64,000 nucleotides of DNA from the NCBI GenBank assembly GCA_018263435.1, contig JAANXD010000073.1, forward strand, positions 1-64,000, in the 5' to 3' direction. This document shows positions 44,683-53,833 of the stretch, piece after piece. A model generated the notes under the pieces. That model was not told the DNA's origin, made no database searches, and saw only the letters and a program-made list of their open reading frames with translations. The stretch is from Candidatus Scalindua arabica. GTDB lineage: Bacteria; Planctomycetota; Brocadiia; Brocadiales; Scalinduaceae. The position numbers were made by a program, and so were the translations under genes. Within the stretch, counting starts at the first letter, position 1, and each line of letters begins with the position of its first letter.

Positions 44683-44696
44683 GGCATGGTTTTAGC
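44683..44696 (+). promoter_or_regulatory. Sigma-54-type -24/-12 site upstream of the transglutaminase-like gene
   Basis: TTAGGCATGGTTTTAGCGAC: GG-N10-GC with GG at 44683-44684 and GC at 44695-44696. About 207 bases before the ATG. It shares GGCAT and TTTAGC with the three sites at 48312, 57173 and 62911. Confidence 0.6.
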
Positions 44697-44903
44697 GACT
44701 ACATAAAACAAAGTAATCAAATATTTTCAGCTTTTTTGATAAATGTTAACTCAGGTTGTTCCGATAATAATATAAAGCTTAATGTAATTATCTGGCCATG
44801 AACATTGATTTATAAAAGATCACGTTCAGTTGCTTTACAAACTTAAAGATATGCATGGAATCTAACACAATTTGGAAGTTTATGTTTTTTAAAGGATATT
44901 GTC

Positions 44904-45974
44904 ATGAAGGCAAGAAATATCCCAATAATTACTGGACTAGTTTGTGCTTCCATAATGATGGAAATGGTTAACACGCCTGTACCTATTCGGGCAGGTCTGT
45001 CATTTGCCATTGACAATGATTTGCCAGTCAGTCGGGCTGGTTCTATCGTTCCCACGCTCCAGCGTGGGAATGAGTTTGGCTATAAACCTGTGCTGGATGA
45101 GTGCCCGGATATTAAAGTAGGGGCGTATTGTCGTACCGAAGGCAGATTCGCTGTGGCGAACAATACGCCCGTACCATATGATAACACTTTATATAAGGAG
45201 TGGTGCGAAAGTACATTTAAACACGGTAGCCATATATACGAAGCTTATAGGGACATAGCCTTCAACATTAAATACACTCCAGAATCAGCTAAAACGGATT
45301 TCTGGCAGACGCCTTTTGAAACCACTGAGTCCGGAAATGGTGATTGTGAAGACGCAGTCTTTCTTTTCTTCTCACACCTCCTCCCAGATCAGGAGAATGC
45401 CGAGATTGTCTGGGGATGGGTAATCGACAGAACAATTGGAGCTGCAAAAGCACACGTATGGTATCAACTGAAAGACAAAGAGGGACAATTATATGTAGTC
45501 GAAGGTTTTTCCAATGACTGGGACGGTATAATACCAATGGAAATTATTAAGCAGACCGAATCCAGAAAACCAATATTTACATTGTCACACTTAGAAGCAA
45601 GCAGGCTTGACGGCATGATTTCAAAACCTGACAGCTGGGAGATATACCAATTATTAGCCGACTTACATGGGTCTACGGATTTCATCACACCTGAGCCTGA
45701 CGACAAAAGTGGCCCAGAAAGGAGATATACCCGGCGCCACCTCAATACTGGATTTATCGGACATCAAGGTATGTCACACACATTTAATACGACATGGGAA
45801 TCTTCAGTCAGTGACAGGATGGCTGCGATTATGAGCAAGGAAATCTCAAAGATATTTAAGAAACTTCACGTACTATTTACCAGATACGATGGCCAAAAAG
45901 AAGCTTATACATCAAGCTTACAAGTTACCTCTAAATATAGCCATTCTAAAAAGAACCTGAATTGTAGACGATAG
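44904..45974 (+). CDS. Transglutaminase-like cysteine-protease-fold protein
   Basis: 356 residues. Possible signal peptide in residues 1-30. The core of the papain-like transglutaminase fold is at about residues 135-215: ESGNGDCEDAVFLFFSHLL (Cys nucleophile), AHVWYQLKDKEGQLYVVEG (His, with an acidic partner in the next strand). Bacterial relatives are peptidases or crosslinking enzymes of the envelope. A 26-bp palindrome is inserted in frame near residue 50 and adds residues translated as IVPTLQRGNE. It is flanked by flagellar and glycan genes and has its own sigma-54-type site. Substrate unknown. Confidence 0.75.
   Translation: MKARNIPIITGLVCASIMMEMVNTPVPIRAGLSFAIDNDLPVSRAGSIVPTLQRGNEFGYKPVLDECPDIKVGAYCRTEGRFAVANNTPVPYDNTLYKEWCESTFKHGSHIYEAYRDIAFNIKYTPESAKTDFWQTPFETTESGNGDCEDAVFLFFSHLLPDQENAEIVWGWVIDRTIGAAKAHVWYQLKDKEGQLYVVEGFSNDWDGIIPMEIIKQTESRKPIFTLSHLEASRLDGMISKPDSWEIYQLLADLHGSTDFITPEPDDKSGPERRYTRRHLNTGFIGHQGMSHTFNTTWESSVSDRMAAIMSKEISKIFKKLHVLFTRYDGQKEAYTSSLQVTSKYSHSKKNLNCRR
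45047..45072. repeat. CGTTCCCACGCTCC-AGCGTGGGAATG palindrome inside a coding region
   Basis: A near-perfect hairpin (GTTCCCACGCT / AGCGTGGGAAT with a CC loop) of a type that is normally intergenic and dispersed in many genomes. Here it is read in frame by the transglutaminase-like gene. Confidence 0.7.
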
Positions 45975-45985
45975 TTGAATAAGAT

Positions 45986-47701
45986 ATGACAAATATTGCA
46001 GTTGTTGGATCAGGATACTGGGGAAAGAATCTAGTTCGCAACTTTAATGAATTAGGAACTCTTCATACTGTTTGCGAAACCAATCCAGAAACGCTTTTAC
46101 AATTTCAGGAGAAATATCCAGAAGTGGAGTTTCAGAGTTCATTGCATCTGGTACTCCAAAACCCGTCGATAGATGCTGTGGTTATTGCCACACCGGCAGA
46201 GACTCATTTCGAAATGGCCAGGATGGCCCTGCTCGCCAACAAGCACGTTTTTGTAGAGAAACCACTGGCATTATTTGCAAGTGAAGCAGAAGAGCTTAAT
46301 AAGTTGGCCATTCGCCAAAATCTCATATTAATGGTAGGGCACATCCTGCTTTATCACCCTGCAATTATAAAACTAAAAGAGATTATCAACTCCGGTGAAT
46401 TGGGAAAAATCAACTACATATATTCTAACCGATTAAATCTGGGGAAGATTCGCAACGAAGAAAACATCCTGTGGAGTTTCGCCCCGCACGACATATCGGC
46501 CATTGTTTATTTGTTGGATGAGATGCCTTCTCAGGTTATTGCTCAGGGTGGTAATTATTTAAACCACAATATTGCTGATGTAACAAACACTAGCCTCTCG
46601 TTCAAGAGCGGCGTCAGAGGACATATATTTGTCAGCTGGCTTCATCCTAACAAAGAACAAAAGCTGATAATCATGGGTGACAATAAAATGGCTGTGTTTG
46701 ATGATACAGCAACGGAAGGCAAATTGCAGATCCACGACAAAGGGGTTGACTGGATCAACCGGCAGCCTGTCCCACGTAGAAATGGATCTTCTATAGTTCC
46801 TATTGATTCTTGTGAGCCACTTAAAGCCGAGTGTCAGCATTTTCTCGAATGTATTAAAACAGGTTCAACGCCCAGAACAGATGGTGTTAACGGAATTAAT
46901 GTACTGAAGATTCTAAACGCCTGCCAGGATTCGCTGGAACATAACAGTACCGTTGTCCGGCTTAACGGAAATGATCATACTGAAACTTTCTTTGCCCATG
47001 AAACAGCCGTAGTAGATTCCCCATGCAATATAGGAAATGGAACAAAAATATGGCACTTCAGCCACATAATGCCAAAGGCTGATATAGGGAACAACTGCAA
47101 CATTGGACAAAACGTATCAATCGCATCAGACGTCGCTATAGGCAACAATGTAAAGATACAGAACAACGTCTCCGTGTACTCAGGTGTGATCCTTGAAGAC
47201 GATGTATTCTGCGGCCCCTCCATGGTCTTTACAAATGTTATTAACCCCCGGAGCCATATTTCACGAAAGAACGAGTACAGGCTTACACGTGTCAAGAAAG
47301 GCGCTACCATAGGAGCCAATGCCACTATCGTCTGCGGAAACACCATAGGCAGCCATTCCTTTATTGGAGCAGGCGCCGTAGTTACAAAAGATGTCCCAGA
47401 CCATGCATTAGTATTAGGAAATCCTGCAAGGATTGCAGGCTGGGTGTGCGAGTGCGGCAATCAACTGGATTTCCAGGACGACATTGCTGCCTGCGATAGC
47501 TGCAGTAAACAATACAAGAAGGTCGAAGGTGGGATTAAGTGCCTTGAATGTAATTGCGGTAAGAATCTCGACCAATATAATGACTCTAACACTCACAGTG
47601 ACTGTAAAAAACAAACCAGCGACAAACTCAAAGAGAGTATTAAACCGCTTGAAAAGGAATTGACTCTAACGCAAGAAGCATTTTTCTGCCCAACATCCTG
47701 A
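45986..47701 (+). CDS. Fused Gfo/Idh/MocA dehydrogenase and hexapeptide acetyltransferase (WlbA/WbpB-WbpD type)
   Basis: 571 residues. Residues 1-325: NAD-dependent sugar dehydrogenase, Rossmann motif VVGSGYWGKNLVRNF, FVEKPLAL (catalytic Lys), and HDISAIVYLL. Residues about 333-490: left-handed beta-helix acetyltransferase (IGNGTKIWHFSHIMP, IGNNVKIQNNVSVYSGV, EDDVFCGPSMVFTNV, GAGAVVTKDV). In Pseudomonas and Bordetella separate proteins of these two types act in UDP-2,3-diamino-2,3-dideoxy-glucuronate synthesis, oxidising C3 and acetylating the new amine. The C-terminal tail (about 485-545) has a cysteine pattern like a zinc ribbon (CECG, CDSC, CLECNC). The required aminotransferase is not adjacent. 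Confidence 0.9.
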   Translation: MTNIAVVGSGYWGKNLVRNFNELGTLHTVCETNPETLLQFQEKYPEVEFQSSLHLVLQNPSIDAVVIATPAETHFEMARMALLANKHVFVEKPLALFASEAEELNKLAIRQNLILMVGHILLYHPAIIKLKEIINSGELGKINYIYSNRLNLGKIRNEENILWSFAPHDISAIVYLLDEMPSQVIAQGGNYLNHNIADVTNTSLSFKSGVRGHIFVSWLHPNKEQKLIIMGDNKMAVFDDTATEGKLQIHDKGVDWINRQPVPRRNGSSIVPIDSCEPLKAECQHFLECIKTGSTPRTDGVNGINVLKILNACQDSLEHNSTVVRLNGNDHTETFFAHETAVVDSPCNIGNGTKIWHFSHIMPKADIGNNCNIGQNVSIASDVAIGNNVKIQNNVSVYSGVILEDDVFCGPSMVFTNVINPRSHISRKNEYRLTRVKKGATIGANATIVCGNTIGSHSFIGAGAVVTKDVPDHALVLGNPARIAGWVCECGNQLDFQDDIAACDSCSKQYKKVEGGIKCLECNCGKNLDQYNDSNTHSDCKKQTSDKLKESIKPLEKELTLTQEAFFCPTS

Positions 47702-47770
47702 TGCATGCAAGAGACAAGAAGCAAGAAACTTGTAACTCACAACCCGCTACCGAATCCCTTAATTCTTCCC

Positions 47771-47978
47771 TGCCCGCCAGTATGCAGACTGTGTCACAAT
47801 AGCAAAAACTCCCAATTTGTCATCTGAACTTGTCGCCTGAGGACGACCCTGTGGGCCAGCTCACAGATCCGACTCAGTCGGGTTTCAGGATCTAATGTTC
47901 ACAACGACTTAGCAACTTAAGAGTTCCCGAAATGAATTCGGGATGACAATTATGACACAGCCTGCTGCCAGGCGGGAA
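47771..47978. mobile_element. MITE-like inverted-repeat element without gene
   Basis: Left end CCCGCCAGTATGCAGACTGTG and right end ATGACACAGCCTGCTG are imperfect inverted repeats over about 25 bases. A TCCCGAAATGAATTCGGGA palindrome is near the right end. About 200 bases, no coding capacity. A single copy of the end word occurs at 11675. Rest of the 47702-48311 spacer holds only low-complexity text; I see no gene there. Confidence 0.55.
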
Positions 47979-48311
47979 TTCTTAGATCCTTAAATTCCAT
48001 TCTCTTTTCACTTCATGTTAATTCGCCTTTTACTCGCCCTCGGCGCTGTTTGTCCGGGGGGGGATTCCTTGTTCAACATACGTTATTCGCTTTTTGTCTT
48101 TTAACCTACATTCTTGCTTCTTGCCTCAGTGCCTTTGTAGCAACTATACGCTCAAAAGTGTCGAAATATTATACAATACCTGTGCAAGTATAAGAGAAAG
48201 TAGAAGCAATTCCTCAGATTGTCAGTATAATCTAAAAACTAAGTACTTTCACATCTGCCACTTACAACACATCAATTTAATGTCTGAATTTTGTAAATAA
48301 TTACCTCTTTA

Positions 48312-48325
48312 GGCATAAGTTTAGC
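48312..48325 (+). promoter_or_regulatory. Sigma-54-type -24/-12 site upstream of TPR-glycosyltransferase 1
   Basis: TTAGGCATAAGTTTAGCAAT: GG at 48312-48313, GC at 48324-48325. About 217 bases before the ATG; the inverted-repeat element at 48355-48479 lies in between. Confidence 0.6.
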
Positions 48326-48354
48326 AATATAATTATCGATTAATAAAATGTCTT

Positions 48355-48479
48355 TAAATTGAGCGATTTTGTAGCCGCAACCTTGAGGTTGCGTAACTTG
48401 CGTGAACCCATCAAATGATGAGAAACGCAGGCTAAAGCCTTCGGCTACAATGGCATATAATATAAAATCGCTCAATTTA
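48355..48479. mobile_element. MITE-like element with perfect 16-bp terminal inverted repeats, copy 1
   Basis: Ends TAAATTGAGCGATTTT and AAAATCGCTCAATTTA are exact inverse complements. Inside are the hairpin CGCAACCTTGAGGTTGCG and a second hairpin around GCAGGCTAAAGCCTTCGGC. 125 bases, non-coding, in the leader of the TPR gene at 48542. A longer relative is at 57243-57426. Confidence 0.8.
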
Positions 48480-48541
48480 GGTTTAACAGAAAAGGCTTAA
48501 ACACAGCAGAAATGCTTCAACAATAACAGGAATGAGGTTAT

Positions 48542-50146
48542 ATGAATACCATAGAAAACAATTTAAAAGCCGGCGAATTTCTTTTTGCTGATGGCAGGAT
48601 TGACGAGGCAGAGGAGTTTTTTTTGTCAGTAATTGAAAATGACAAAAACAACAAAAACGCATATAACAACCTCGGGGTTGTCGCCATTCAAAAGGAGGAT
48701 GTAAAGAGTGCTATTGAATATTTTACCAAATCCTTAGAGATAGACCCTTTTTACAAAGATGCCATTTTTAATTATGCCAATTTACTCAAAACACTCAATC
48801 AATTACATATAGCAGTTCCTCTCTTAGAAAAGATAGCAGAAATCAATCCAGATGACGAAGAAATTCGCCGGCTTTTAAAAGATGTGTCAGGCCCACAGCG
48901 TGACTTTGTCAATAAAGCTGAAGCTGCAAATTCTGATAAAGTTATTCACACCTCTCCCTGTAAAGAGAATCAAACAAAGGATAAGGATGTACTGTCAGGT
49001 GAAGAAATACTCCATGCCCCATCAGAAATAGCCGAAAACATGTCGAGAATTACCAAATTGAAAAAGGTGGGCAACGATGAATCAATCTTCCTGAAACACG
49101 TACCACCAGAGCTGATCAAATACAAGAGAGGAATGAATATCTGTGTCTATGCAGATTTTAACATAGCCGGAAACCTGACAATGCTAATGCATCTCATCAA
49201 CAAGTATACCATTCATAAGGCAAGATGTATTATCGTTTTTGATGATTACATAAGTTATGACAGAGATGTCGTTTTGAAATCCTCACCGGCTGATAAAAAT
49301 GTTGATCCGGTTACAGTAACAGAGGCGGAACAGATTGTGTCCCAGGCTGATTTTTTTCATATAGGCCGACAACCTTTAAATTTCGGAAAAGTAGATTTTA
49401 ATAAAACACTGAATAAAAATAACTGTGTTATCCAATACTTTGGTACTGAATACCGTGATAATGGATCCCAATTTTACAAGATGCATATGCAAACAGGGAT
49501 ACGCGGTATAAGTTGGTGGGATTGGACCATGCTTAACCATGGATTATTATTTTATCATATAGACCACATGCTTGACCTGGAAACGATACGCCCTCCGATA
49601 TCCAGGCCCATGGATGTTGTCAAGATATGTCATTCACCAACAAATAGAGCTTTCAAAAATACTGATTTATTCCTGCAGGTAATGCAAAGAATACAGAAAA
49701 AGCACAAGAACGTTGAACTGATTCTCCTGGAAGGATTAAGTAATTCCGAATGTCTCCGCAGAAAGCAGGAGGCTCACATTCTTTTTGACCAGATCAGCGT
49801 GGGCATGTATGCATTGAGTGCAATAGAGTCTCTAGCCATGGAACAGGTAGTCTTGTGTAGTTTAAGTAATTTCGGCATGAGTTTCTGTCCGGATTCACCT
49901 GTAGTACCGGTTCATCGGGAGAACCTTTATGAGGTCTTAGATGATCTGGTAACTCATCCGGAAAAGATTGTCCGGCTGGGTAAGCGGGGCAGGGAGTATG
50001 TGAGACGGAAACACTCACCTGAAAAAGCGATTGTACAGTATACCTATCTTTGGGACTTAATTGTAAACGGGCTTCGTTTGGTAGACCAGCATCAGGATTT
50101 GTTTATAAAGGACAGTTTCGCGAACAAAGAACTATTAGGCTCTTAA
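48542..50146 (+). CDS. TPR protein with C-terminal glycosyltransferase-like domain 1
   Basis: 534 residues. Residues 1-110 hold three TPR units (KAGEFLFADGRIDEAEEFF, AYNNLGVVAIQKEDVKSAIEYF, AIFNYANLLKTLNQLHIAVPLL). A variable linker follows. From about residue 195 the protein has a GT-B-like fold: NICVYADFNIAGNLTMLMHLINKY, IQYFGTEYRDNG, VVKICHSPTNRAFKNTD and, near 400-440, AHILFDQISVGMYALSAIESLAMEQVVLC, the donor-binding region of family 4-like enzymes. No signal peptide. GAGG RBS. Likely transfers sugar to a protein or glycan, with the TPRs recognising the acceptor or partners; donor unknown. Confidence 0.82.
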   Translation: MNTIENNLKAGEFLFADGRIDEAEEFFLSVIENDKNNKNAYNNLGVVAIQKEDVKSAIEYFTKSLEIDPFYKDAIFNYANLLKTLNQLHIAVPLLEKIAEINPDDEEIRRLLKDVSGPQRDFVNKAEAANSDKVIHTSPCKENQTKDKDVLSGEEILHAPSEIAENMSRITKLKKVGNDESIFLKHVPPELIKYKRGMNICVYADFNIAGNLTMLMHLINKYTIHKARCIIVFDDYISYDRDVVLKSSPADKNVDPVTVTEAEQIVSQADFFHIGRQPLNFGKVDFNKTLNKNNCVIQYFGTEYRDNGSQFYKMHMQTGIRGISWWDWTMLNHGLLFYHIDHMLDLETIRPPISRPMDVVKICHSPTNRAFKNTDLFLQVMQRIQKKHKNVELILLEGLSNSECLRRKQEAHILFDQISVGMYALSAIESLAMEQVVLCSLSNFGMSFCPDSPVVPVHRENLYEVLDDLVTHPEKIVRLGKRGREYVRRKHSPEKAIVQYTYLWDLIVNGLRLVDQHQDLFIKDSFANKELLGS

Positions 50147-50273
50147 CAAAAATATTTTGATCAATTTTGGCAAAAATTTAAGAATTTAGGAATTGAAGAA
50201 TTCAGGAATTCCTTAATCCCTCAATTCCTCAATATTATAATTCCGACTCGTTCGGGTTAGGACCTTCAATTGT

Positions 50274-51050
50274 ATGAATAAATTCCCAAAACGTGTCACT
50301 ATTGAAATGACCAATGATTGCAATCTCTCCTGTATCATGTGTCCGAGACATTTCATGAAGGACACTGTCGGATACATCAAATACGATTTATGGTGCGAGT
50401 TGATTGATGAATGTAAGGGGGAAAGTGTTACGTTACTCCCGTTCTGGCGTGGTGAAAGTTTGCTTCATCCTCAATTTGGAGAATTGATTGATTATGCTCT
50501 TGGCAGGGTTAAAGCCGTGCAGTTTGCAACTAATGGTACTTTTATAAATGAAGAGAACGTGTCACTTCTGAGCAAATTTGATTTCATTTCTATCAGCATT
50601 CACAATGAAGCTGCAGTAAATAAATTGGATCTGTTACTGAAGCATTTACACAAAGATAAGCCTGAAATCCAGGCAAGCTTCGTAGAATCAGAAAAGAGCT
50701 GTGAATTGATAGATGCAGTCTTGGAAAAGGTAGATCGAGTGAGGATTTACAAGATGCACACAAATAATGGAGTTTATGGAAAATCAAATGTAGAACTCTC
50801 AAGGCAAGAATCATGTGCGAAGCTCATGAATGATATTGTGATAGCCTGCGATGGAACTGTATCGCGATGTTGTTATCTGTGGGAGACCAATAAATCATTG
50901 AGTGTGGTTTCCAGTTCAATTTACGATGTCTGGAATGGCACACATTACAGGGAAATCAGAAGAAGTTATCCTGATGCATTGTGTGAAAGATGCGACCAGT
51001 GGGGAGGGGAAACGCTGGGTAAAACAATTGAGAAAACACGGGTAAATTAA
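50274..51050 (+). CDS. Radical SAM/SPASM-type enzyme
   Basis: 258 residues. The radical SAM cluster motif CNLSCIMC (CxxxCxxC, about residues 15-22) is in TIEMTNDCNLSCIMCPRHF; GESLLHPQF and FATNGTFI follow the fold. The C-terminal part has four or more cysteines (CAKLMND, CDGTVSRCCYLW, CERCDQW), the arrangement of a SPASM/twitch auxiliary cluster. Members act on sugars, peptides and cofactors. The stop and the start of asnB are adjacent (51050/51051), so the two are coupled. The substrate is likely the same glycan or nucleotide sugar modified by the next genes, by inference. Confidence 0.88.
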   Translation: MNKFPKRVTIEMTNDCNLSCIMCPRHFMKDTVGYIKYDLWCELIDECKGESVTLLPFWRGESLLHPQFGELIDYALGRVKAVQFATNGTFINEENVSLLSKFDFISISIHNEAAVNKLDLLLKHLHKDKPEIQASFVESEKSCELIDAVLEKVDRVRIYKMHTNNGVYGKSNVELSRQESCAKLMNDIVIACDGTVSRCCYLWETNKSLSVVSSSIYDVWNGTHYREIRRSYPDALCERCDQWGGETLGKTIEKTRVN

Positions 51051-53036
51051 ATGTGCGGAATCGCCGGTATATATAACTTAAAACGTAAACCAATTAATAA
51101 AGATGACATCAAAAAGATGTGTGACATTATGTACCATAGAGGACCTGATGATGCAGGTTATGTGCTGTTTAACGTGAAGGACGGCAATCTTAAGGATGAG
51201 GGTTACTGGCAAGAACTACGTGACGTAGAATTTGATGTTTCCAGTAAAAATGTTTTCAGAAACCATGGTTGCAACATGGCCTTAGGACATCGCAGATTAT
51301 CTATTATCGATCTTACGGAAGCAGCCCACCAGCCGATGTCTAATCGTACTAACTTTATATGGATTACTTATAATGGTGAGATTTACAATTTTAAAGAATT
51401 ACGTGGTGATTTGGAAAAATGTGGACATTGTTTTTTCTCCAGTTCTGACACAGAAGTAATAATCCATCTTTATGAAGAGTACGGTGTAGACTGCATTAAT
51501 CAACTAAACGGTATCTTTGCATTTGCTATCTGGGACGGACGCAAGAACCAGATGGTCCTTGCCAGAGACCGATACGGCGCTAAGCCTCTTTACTACACAA
51601 CACAGAACGATAATCTGATTTTTGCTTCAGAAATAAAAGCTATTATGCAAGCAAATGGTGTATCAGTCCATTTGAATGAATCAGCGGTAGCAGACTATTT
51701 CACATTCCAAAATACCTTTGGTGATGTTACCCTGTTCGATAATATCAAATTGCTGGAACCAGGTCACTTTCTTGTTGTAAAACAAGATGTAATTAAGAAA
51801 ACAAAATACCAGGATTTGATGCCTAAAGCAATTAATGGCGATAACACTGACATCGATTATGTGATGAAGTTCAATAACATCTTCAGCGATGTTATTGACA
51901 GACAGTTGGTTGCTGATGTTCCAATAGGTTCATACCTGAGCGGTGGTATGGATTCTGCCTCAATTTCGGCGTTAGCATCCCAACGACTTTCAAGGTTAAA
52001 GACATTTACCGGCGGCTTTGACACATCACTGGTTACCGGTTTTGAATCTGCCTTTGATGAAAGGGCAGATGCCGAGCTGCTCTCCTCGAAACTTCAAACC
52101 GAGCACTACCAGATGGTAATGCATGCCGGTGATCTTGAATGGGTAATGCCCAAGTTAATATATCACCTGGAAGATCTGCGAATGGGAATGACTTATCCCA
52201 GTTATTATATCGCCCAACTTAGTAGTAAATTTGTTAAGGTTGCCCTGGGTGGAGTGGGCGGTGACGAAATACTGGCCGGTTATCCCTGGCGCTACGTTAT
52301 TGTACGTGACTGTCTGGAGGACGAAGACTTTAAGCAGAAATATTTCAATTACTGGTCATCAAGGCTGGTTTCAGATACAGAAAAGGAGCATTTTTTTTCT
52401 AAGGCGTTTTCAGCCCGTTTAAACGGCCATAAACCTATAGATTCTTTTGATAAGATTTTTGATACGTATGAAAGCTCATTCCAGACACAGACAGAAAATA
52501 ATATTCGAAAGGCATTATATTTTGAGGTAAAAACGTTTTTGCACGGACTATTGGTTGTAGAGGACAAAATCAGTATGGCACATTCCCTGGAACTCAGGGT
52601 GCCAATGCTGGATAATGAACTGGTTGATTATTCTTTATCATTACCGGTTTCTATGTTGATTAATGACGGCTTTGCACAATCTAAGGGTGGTAGCGATGTT
52701 AATCGTATTGGAAAATACATATTTCGCAAGGCCATGGAATCAATTCTGCCGCAATCTATTGTTGAGAAACGCAAGCAAGGCTTTAGCGCCCCGGACCAGT
52801 CGTGGTATCGCACTAAACTGGTAGATTACATACGCTCACTTATCTTAGGCGAACAGGCCCTTGACAGGGGATATTTTAATAAAGCTTATGTGGAAAAGAT
52901 GTTTGAAGATCACATGACTGGAAAGGCCAACAACAGGCTACTATTATGGTCATTAATGTGTTTTGAGTGGTGGAACAGGGTATTCATTGACGAATATAAA
53001 ATAAAACAGCCTATCTGTGATACTCGAAACAATTAA
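51051..53036 (+). CDS. asnB: Asparagine synthase (glutamine-hydrolysing)-like
   Basis: 661 residues. N-terminal glutaminase: Cys2 nucleophile in MCGIAGIYN, then GHRRLSIIDLTEAAHQPM, ITYNGEIYNFKEL and SSSDTEVIIHLYEEYG. Synthetase domain with the PPi-loop YLSGGMDSASISAL near residue 297. In enzymes of cell-surface clusters AsnB-like proteins often amidate a sugar acid rather than aspartate. Its place between a radical SAM enzyme and a deacetylase/formyltransferase pair supports that here. All catalytic motifs are intact. Confidence 0.93.
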   Translation: MCGIAGIYNLKRKPINKDDIKKMCDIMYHRGPDDAGYVLFNVKDGNLKDEGYWQELRDVEFDVSSKNVFRNHGCNMALGHRRLSIIDLTEAAHQPMSNRTNFIWITYNGEIYNFKELRGDLEKCGHCFFSSSDTEVIIHLYEEYGVDCINQLNGIFAFAIWDGRKNQMVLARDRYGAKPLYYTTQNDNLIFASEIKAIMQANGVSVHLNESAVADYFTFQNTFGDVTLFDNIKLLEPGHFLVVKQDVIKKTKYQDLMPKAINGDNTDIDYVMKFNNIFSDVIDRQLVADVPIGSYLSGGMDSASISALASQRLSRLKTFTGGFDTSLVTGFESAFDERADAELLSSKLQTEHYQMVMHAGDLEWVMPKLIYHLEDLRMGMTYPSYYIAQLSSKFVKVALGGVGGDEILAGYPWRYVIVRDCLEDEDFKQKYFNYWSSRLVSDTEKEHFFSKAFSARLNGHKPIDSFDKIFDTYESSFQTQTENNIRKALYFEVKTFLHGLLVVEDKISMAHSLELRVPMLDNELVDYSLSLPVSMLINDGFAQSKGGSDVNRIGKYIFRKAMESILPQSIVEKRKQGFSAPDQSWYRTKLVDYIRSLILGEQALDRGYFNKAYVEKMFEDHMTGKANNRLLLWSLMCFEWWNRVFIDEYKIKQPICDTRNN

Positions 53037-53063
53037 AATTATTATGAGAGAAGGATAATCCCA

Positions 53064-53816
53064 ATGGAATTTAGCAAAACAGGATACCAGACATTACTGG
53101 AAACTGCTTTGGATGCAGGTTACAGGTTTATACATTTTGATAATACCTTGCACTTAAAACAAGGTAAATGCTGCCTTCTTCGGCATGATGTGGATGTGGA
53201 CATTGGCGCTGCTCTGGAAATTGCAAAGGTTGAATCTGTCTTAGGTATCCGTTCTACTTTTTTCCTTATGTTGAGGTCGCCTCTTTATAATCTTATGGGA
53301 AGATCAAATAGTCGAATTGTTCAGGAGATTGTACATTTGGGACACCGGATAGGCTTACATTACGATGATGGATTCTGTCTGGATAAGCGGTATTCTCTTG
53401 AGGAATGGATATGTCTAGAATCGAGAATCCTCGAAAAAATGTTTGGAGTAGAAATCAAAGCAGTATCTTTTCATCAGCCGAGCCAGGCCATTTTGTCTGG
53501 AAAAATGAAACTTAATAATTATGTAAATACATATAATAAAAAAGAGCTTGATGGTTTTTACTATGTTTCTGATTCTAATAAAGTTTGGAAAGTTGAAAAC
53601 CCGTATAATATTTTCCAAAAAGAACTTTACAGCAAAGTACATCTTTTAATCCATCCTCTATGGTGGATTGGAGACTATAATTTGCCAACTGAGGATGTCT
53701 GGGAGCAAATGATCGTGTCTAATTTCTATCGTTCACAAAAGCAGCTTTTAGAAACCGAAAGAGCATATGGACATGCCAGGGAAATCACAATATCAAAGAC
53801 ATCAGTATGCTGTTAG
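53064..53816 (+). CDS. Polysaccharide deacetylase-like (NodB-fold) protein
   Basis: 250 residues. The metal-binding start of the NodB fold is visible as CCLLRHDVDVDIGAALEIA (HDVD), followed by GIRSTFFLML, a HRIGLHYDD segment and later AVSFHQPS and LIHPLWW, which supply the remaining histidines. Proteins of this type in surface-glycan clusters remove N-acetyl groups or are inactive binding relatives. It is 27 bases after asnB and 17 bases before the formyltransferase, as expected if it frees an amine for formylation. That functional order is inference. Confidence 0.75.
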   Translation: MEFSKTGYQTLLETALDAGYRFIHFDNTLHLKQGKCCLLRHDVDVDIGAALEIAKVESVLGIRSTFFLMLRSPLYNLMGRSNSRIVQEIVHLGHRIGLHYDDGFCLDKRYSLEEWICLESRILEKMFGVEIKAVSFHQPSQAILSGKMKLNNYVNTYNKKELDGFYYVSDSNKVWKVENPYNIFQKELYSKVHLLIHPLWWIGDYNLPTEDVWEQMIVSNFYRSQKQLLETERAYGHAREITISKTSVCC

Positions 53817-53833
53817 ATTGAAGGTATGAGATA

